Below are positions 14,660 to 17,477 of a stretch of 17,477 nucleotides of DNA, one piece after another (within the stretch, counting starts at the first letter, position 1; every line of letters begins with the position of its first letter). A model generated the notes under the pieces. It was not told the origin of the DNA. It made no database searches and saw nothing but the letters and a program-made list of their open reading frames with translations. Position numbers and translations under genes: made by a program. Location: contig FR902159.1 of NCBI GenBank assembly GCA_000437895.1, positions 20,487 to 37,963 of the forward strand, given 5' to 3'. The DNA comes from Clostridium sp. CAG:914. GTDB taxonomy: Bacteria > Bacillota_I > Bacilli_A > RF39 > UBA660.

Positions 14660-15000
14660 GACTTTATCCATCCACCAAGTAAATTCCCTATATTATATAT
14701 CTTCTTACTCCAAGCACTATAATTCTTACTATTAATATATTTCTTTTTATAAGATACCCTAATCATTACTTTTAACATCTTAAGTTCTACATCTATTTCA
14801 TTTAAAATAATTATTCTTTTATTCTTATTAAATTCCTTATTAGCAAGTATTATCTTTCTCATACCATTATAAGTAATTCTTTTTATCTCATCAACCATTG
14901 CTCCCTTTTCACTTTTCGGATACTTTAAAGTAATATTTTCCGTATAATATATCATCCCTAAATATTGTTTATATATCATTAATCCTTCTAACTCATTCAT
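14644..15000 (-). CDS. avd: DGR accessory variability determinant (Avd)
   Basis: This 118-residue basic helical protein fits the Avd/S23-like four-helix bundle. It has an N-terminal MIYYTENITLKYPKSEKG helix start, a second helix GAMVDEIKRITYNGMRKIIL, a third with LNEIDVELKMLKVMIRVSY, and the diagnostic ending WSKKIYNIGNLLGGWIK. In Bordetella phage BPP-1 Avd forms a pentamer that binds the reverse transcriptase and template RNA and is required for mutagenic cDNA synthesis. The ATG at 15000 has AAGGAG 7 bases upstream (15008-15013). It overlaps the MSL gene by 8 bases and the reverse transcriptase gene by 16, so the three are translated from one message. Confidence 0.9.
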   Translation of the reverse strand: MNELEGLMIYKQYLGMIYYTENITLKYPKSEKGAMVDEIKRITYNGMRKIILANKEFNKNKRIIILNEIDVELKMLKVMIRVSYKKKYINSKNYSAWSKKIYNIGNLLGGWIKSCLKV

Positions 15001-15361
15001 TTAATAACTCCTTAAACTTATAAAGTATCTCTATCGCTTTTAACGGACTAATATTATCAATATCTATATCTTTAATCATCTTAATTATTTTATCATTTAT
15101 AACACCTCTATCATTATTATTTATTATCTCAACATCCAACTCTAAATTCTCAAATATTCCCATATATTTATCTATACTATTCTTAGGAAAACCACACTTT
15201 ACTATATTTTCATTTAATTTAGTAATTTTAAATGGTACATACTTACTTATCTTATAAGCATCATCATCGATAAATATATAAAACGTTCCACACTCAAATA
15301 AATAATATTTATTTTTATCAATATTCTTTTTTTCTAAATACTTCATATATAATTTACTCAC
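14993..15361 (-). CDS. MutS-like DGR accessory protein (MSL)
   Basis: The 122-residue protein resembles MutS domain I: KYYLFECGTFYIFIDDDA, an ENIVKCGFPKNSIDKYM block equivalent to the MCGVP region of MutS, and LDVEII. The final SPLKAIEILYKFKELL resembles the extreme C-terminus of MutS (the SPxEALxxLYxLK tail). The clamp, ATPase and lever domains are absent. The mismatch-reading Phe-X-Glu motif reads F-Y-I here, so the Glu is lost. MutS-like ORFs are a recorded class of DGR accessory genes without known function. The start is a GTG at 15361 with GGAGG at 15368-15372 and 6 bases of spacing. It heads the MSL-avd-RT unit. Confidence 0.78.
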   Translation of the reverse strand: MSKLYMKYLEKKNIDKNKYYLFECGTFYIFIDDDAYKISKYVPFKITKLNENIVKCGFPKNSIDKYMGIFENLELDVEIINNNDRGVINDKIIKMIKDIDIDNISPLKAIEILYKFKELLNE

Positions 15362-15370
15362 ACTATGCCT

Positions 15371-15403
15371 CCAAAAAATAGCAGCACAAAAAAATTGTAC
15401 TGC
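15371..15403 (-). terminator. Rho-independent terminator ahead of the MSL-avd-RT unit
   Basis: GCAGCACA (15381-15388) pairs with TGTACTGC (15396-15403) in an 8-bp stem with one G-U pair and a 7-base loop. On the minus strand it is followed by TATTTTTT (15373-15380). It lies only 12 bases ahead of the MSL ribosome site, so some read-through would be needed if no promoter lies between. Confidence 0.62.
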
Positions 15404-15567
15404 AAAAACTAATTTTGATAAACTCTCATTTTCACCATTTTACTACTCACGCGAATCTATCATTTTTTATGTGTATGTTCATCAACCATGAAAAGGAATA
15501 ATTTCTCTACGATAAAAACTAATATAATGTCCTTAAACATTATCCCCTAGCATAATATAATTATCTA
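15404..15567. other. Intergenic stretch between target gene and MSL; no template repeat seen
   Basis: This AT-rich gap holds the post-VR hairpin (15524-15543) and otherwise no open frame with a ribosome site. I compared it by eye with the variable region and found no shared blocks. A promoter for the downstream unit is not obvious; the best pair on the minus strand is TTCATG and TAAAAA 17 bases apart, which is weak. Confidence 0.5.
15524..15543 (-). other. Hairpin just downstream of the variable region
   Basis: ATAATGT (15524-15530) and ACATTAT (15537-15543) form a perfect 7-bp stem with a 6-base loop, 24 bases after the stop of the target gene. On the minus strand TTTTT follows a few bases later. 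It could be the terminator of the target gene or the hairpin/cruciform that DGRs use for target recognition after the variable region, as in phage BPP-1, although that one is GC-rich with a 4-base loop. Confidence 0.55.
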
Positions 15568-17477
15568 TTATTGTAGTCTACCAACGACCAAAACCGAGCG
15601 GGCGGCACTATTGATGTTGGCACTACCGTTGTAGATGTCGAAGCTAAACGTGCCCGCACTAGAATCAGTGTTGTAGCCGCCGCCACGCAAGAACCACGGA
15701 TTACCAGCATAGACAAAGCTGGCACTATCATCATACCAATCACTTACTTCGGATAATCCATGTCCATAACATATCCCATCATTACACGCCGTTAGTGAAT
15801 TAGTTGCCGTATAATCATCATAATATTTACTATTAGGTTGGCTTGAGAAACCCGCATAATTACTTAATGAAGTTGCTCCCCACGTACTACCAGCTGGACT
15901 ATAATATCCCATAACATATTCCCAAGCACCACCAGACATATCATACACTCCAGTAATATTGCCTGTCGTACTAGATACTTTACTTATATCATGTGTACTA
16001 CTCTTCGTATTGGTATTATATTCTAGTAAATATCCATCCCAAGTATAAAAGCCATAATAAGTATTATATTGTGAGGTAGATGTTTGACTGGTATATACCG
16101 TATTAATTGCGGTACTTCCACCGACATTTCCGCCACTTCTTCCCGTATAATATCCAGATGAATTATTAATGTATATTTCTCGATTTGCTCCATATCTACT
16201 ATGAGATAAATATGCTACTGCTCCCCATTCACTATTCTTCATCATATGTGCATCGACATTACTAGTCATTCCGTATGTACTTGTCCCAAATCTTTGAGCA
16301 GTTGTAAATTCTGCTGATACTGTTTGGTTTCTAAGAGAACTGATATTGGGCATTATTAATGGAGCCGTAGCCGTTCCACCAGTTTCAAACTTTCCTACCC
16401 AAATACCATTTACTTCGGTATTACCAAATGTAAAGGCTGGATGAGTATAATAAGTATTAACTGCATCTCCCAAAGTTTTAGTTGTTGATTTATCTTCATA
16501 TATAATATCAATTTCTCTTGGACCTGTATAATTATATGAAGAAGAAATTTCCATCGTATATGTTATCTGATTATCTGAATTATTTTGATTATACATGTCA
16601 ATAAGTTGAGAAGTAGTCACTTCAATTCCAAGACTAGCATTTGAAAAAGTACCTGTTTGAAGGGCATTATTTACATCTGTCGTTGCTTCTTCCAATGTAT
16701 AACTAGTAAATCCAGCACTCTGGGCATAAGCATGCACCCAATTAATAAGTAATGTCTTATCACTATCACTTAATACATATATGTCAATAAGTTGAGAAGT
16801 AGACATTTCAATTCCAAGACTAGCATTTGAAAAAATACCTTTCTGAAGAGCATTATTTACATCTGTCGTTGCTTCTTCTAATGTATATGGACCTGAAACA
16901 AATCCTTGATTAATAGCATCTTGCACATAACTATACCACCAATTAATAAGTAATGTCTTATCACTATCACTTAATACATATACATAACATTCAGGATTTT
17001 CCTCATATGTTGGATTAGTTAATGTACTACATTTAACTTCTGGTATTCGGTATTTATACCTAGGTATCCATACATAATAAGCCAATATATCTTCTTCTGA
17101 TACTACAACTCCAGAAGTATTCTGATAAGTACTTCTAGAACTATCATTTACTAAAACCATATTAGCCCATTCCTTATTATTATAATTATACCAAGAAGCA
17201 TCATCTTCAGATACTGTTGAAGTTATTCCATTACTAGATATTACTACTGGTATCATTCCATCTTTAATATCTGGTTTACTTGCTGGAACATCATTCATAC
17301 AACTACCATTTAATGATAAACTAAATGACTGATTCATGGTTTCACTACTTGTCTCTTCAGCATCTAACCATATCCATAAATAATATGTCTCCGTAGCTGT
17401 CGCTGTATATTCTTTTGAAGTGAGTAAATTAACTTTATCACCAGTTATCTTTCCATTAAAATTACCAGAGCTTACGA
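15568..17477 (-). CDS. DGR target protein with FGE-sulfatase/C-type-lectin-fold C-terminus, 5' end outside window
   Basis: The frame is open from the stop at 15568 to the window edge (about 635 codons), so the N-terminus is missing. The ATG at 17337 has no ribosome site and sits mid-domain (TATETYYLWIWLDAEE precedes it). Region by region: an extracellular-type N-terminal part with AYYVWIPRYKYRI, two tandem repeats (16595-16981), then an FGE-sulfatase-like fold from about 16440 to the end, with GIWVGKFETGG, HMMKNSEWGAVAYLSHSRYG, GVYDMSGGAWEYVMG, FLRGGGYN and a closing AARSVLVVGRL. This fold displays the variable residues of many DGR targets. The last 44 residues are the variable region. Ligand and anchoring are unknown; a surface role is inferred from the type of protein. 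It ends 206 bases before the MSL gene. Confidence 0.88.
   Translation of the reverse strand, partial: VSSGNFNGKITGDKVNLLTSKEYTATATETYYLWIWLDAEETSSETMNQSFSLSLNGSCMNDVPASKPDIKDGMIPVVISSNGITSTVSEDDASWYNYNNKEWANMVLVNDSSRSTYQNTSGVVVSEEDILAYYVWIPRYKYRIPEVKCSTLTNPTYEENPECYVYVLSDSDKTLLINWWYSYVQDAINQGFVSGPYTLEEATTDVNNALQKGIFSNASLGIEMSTSQLIDIYVLSDSDKTLLINWVHAYAQSAGFTSYTLEEATTDVNNALQTGTFSNASLGIEVTTSQLIDMYNQNNSDNQITYTMEISSSYNYTGPREIDIIYEDKSTTKTLGDAVNTYYTHPAFTFGNTEVNGIWVGKFETGGTATAPLIMPNISSLRNQTVSAEFTTAQRFGTSTYGMTSNVDAHMMKNSEWGAVAYLSHSRYGANREIYINNSSGYYTGRSGGNVGGSTAINTVYTSQTSTSQYNTYYGFYTWDGYLLEYNTNTKSSTHDISKVSSTTGNITGVYDMSGGAWEYVMGYYSPAGSTWGATSLSNYAGFSSQPNSKYYDDYTATNSLTACNDGICYGHGLSEVSDWYDDSASFVYAGNPWFLRGGGYNTDSSAGTFSFDIYNGSANINSAARSVLVVGRLQ
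15574..15720 (-). other. DGR variable region (VR) of the target gene
   Basis: The 3' end of the target gene (NPWFLRGGGYN to SVLVVGRL) is about 52-53% GC (32 of 60 bases at 15601-15660, 31 of 60 at 15661-15720) against a strongly AT-rich background. From GCT near 15703 to GGT near 15577, 43 codons in a row never end in A, unlike the rest of the gene. This fits codons such as AAC and AAT in a template whose adenines at positions 1 and 2 were replaced. The exact ends need the template repeat. Confidence 0.72.
16595..16780 (-). repeat. Tandem repeat copy B (62 codons) in the DGR target gene
   Basis: This unit encodes YVLSDSDKTLLINW, a 12-residue variable centre, then YTLEEATTDVNNAL and FSNASLGIE ending TSQLIDM. 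The 107-base left arm (16595-16701) differs from copy A at about 7 positions and the 43-base right arm (16738-16780) is identical; the centre (36 bases) is unrelated in sequence. Confidence 0.9.
16781..16981 (-). repeat. Tandem repeat copy A (67 codons) in the DGR target gene
   Basis: This is the N-terminal-side copy, directly abutting copy B. Its left arm is 16781-16887, its centre 16888-16938 (51 bases, 15 longer than in copy B, keeping frame) and its right arm 16939-16981. Confidence 0.9.

Noticed and set aside
15561..15743. 60-codon minus-strand frame overlapping the VR
   Set aside because: Out-of-frame shadow of the target gene; it is open only because the VR is GC-rich with few stops.
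17335..17337. ATG at 17337 as start of the target gene
   Set aside because: No ribosome site precedes it and the frame stays open with domain-like sequence to the window edge.
13634..17477. Prophage carrying the DGR
   Set aside because: No integrase, capsid, tail or lysis gene is visible; obgE lies directly downstream of the RT. The part beyond 17477 cannot be judged.

Overview
The window reads as chromosomal DNA from an AT-rich, spore-forming member of the Firmicutes/Bacilli, probably an uncultured gut lineage of the RF39/Erysipelotrichia type. The lineage is inferred from the low GC, Bacilli-style gene neighbourhoods (nusB-xseA-xseB, rodZ-pgsA, gpsB-rnpB, rpsO-pnp), a class B RNase P RNA and cotJ spore-coat genes. 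TGA is used as a stop, so the code is standard. Almost everything is on the minus strand; the cotJ cluster is the exception. No rRNA, tRNA, CRISPR, integrase, transposase or phage structural gene was seen.

Left part (1-7700). On the minus strand, nusB, xseA, xseB, a VanZ-family membrane protein and ybeY (cut by the window edge) form one tightly packed unit. A terminator separates it from an upstream unit of cysteine desulfurase, a small cytosolic thioredoxin and a DsbD/CcdA-like membrane protein carrying its own thioredoxin domain, which together look like an electron relay across the membrane. trmB follows. Divergent from trmB, on the plus strand, are a small coiled-coil protein, a probable CotJA-CotJB fusion and CotJC. 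The vegetative promoter of trmB and a sigma-E-like promoter of the coat genes overlap in the gap.

Middle part (7700-13510). pnp, rpsO with an S15-type leader, pgsA, a RodZ-like protein, rnpB (RNase P RNA), gpsB with two tandem promoters, and obgE. These are ordinary housekeeping genes, but the regulatory sites are unusually legible.

Right part (13540-17477). This is the accessory region: a diversity-generating retroelement (DGR). In transcription order it has a large surface-type protein ending in a formylglycine-generating-enzyme/C-type-lectin fold with a GC-rich variable region at its 3' end, two hairpins, a MutS-like accessory protein (MSL), Avd, and a DGR-class reverse transcriptase. The last three overlap like an operon. 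The template repeat that should feed the variable region was not found by eye in this window. The MSL protein keeps MutS domain I but has lost the Glu of the mismatch-reading Phe-X-Glu motif. The target protein also carries a recent tandem duplication (62 and 67 residues) with conserved flanks and divergent centres.
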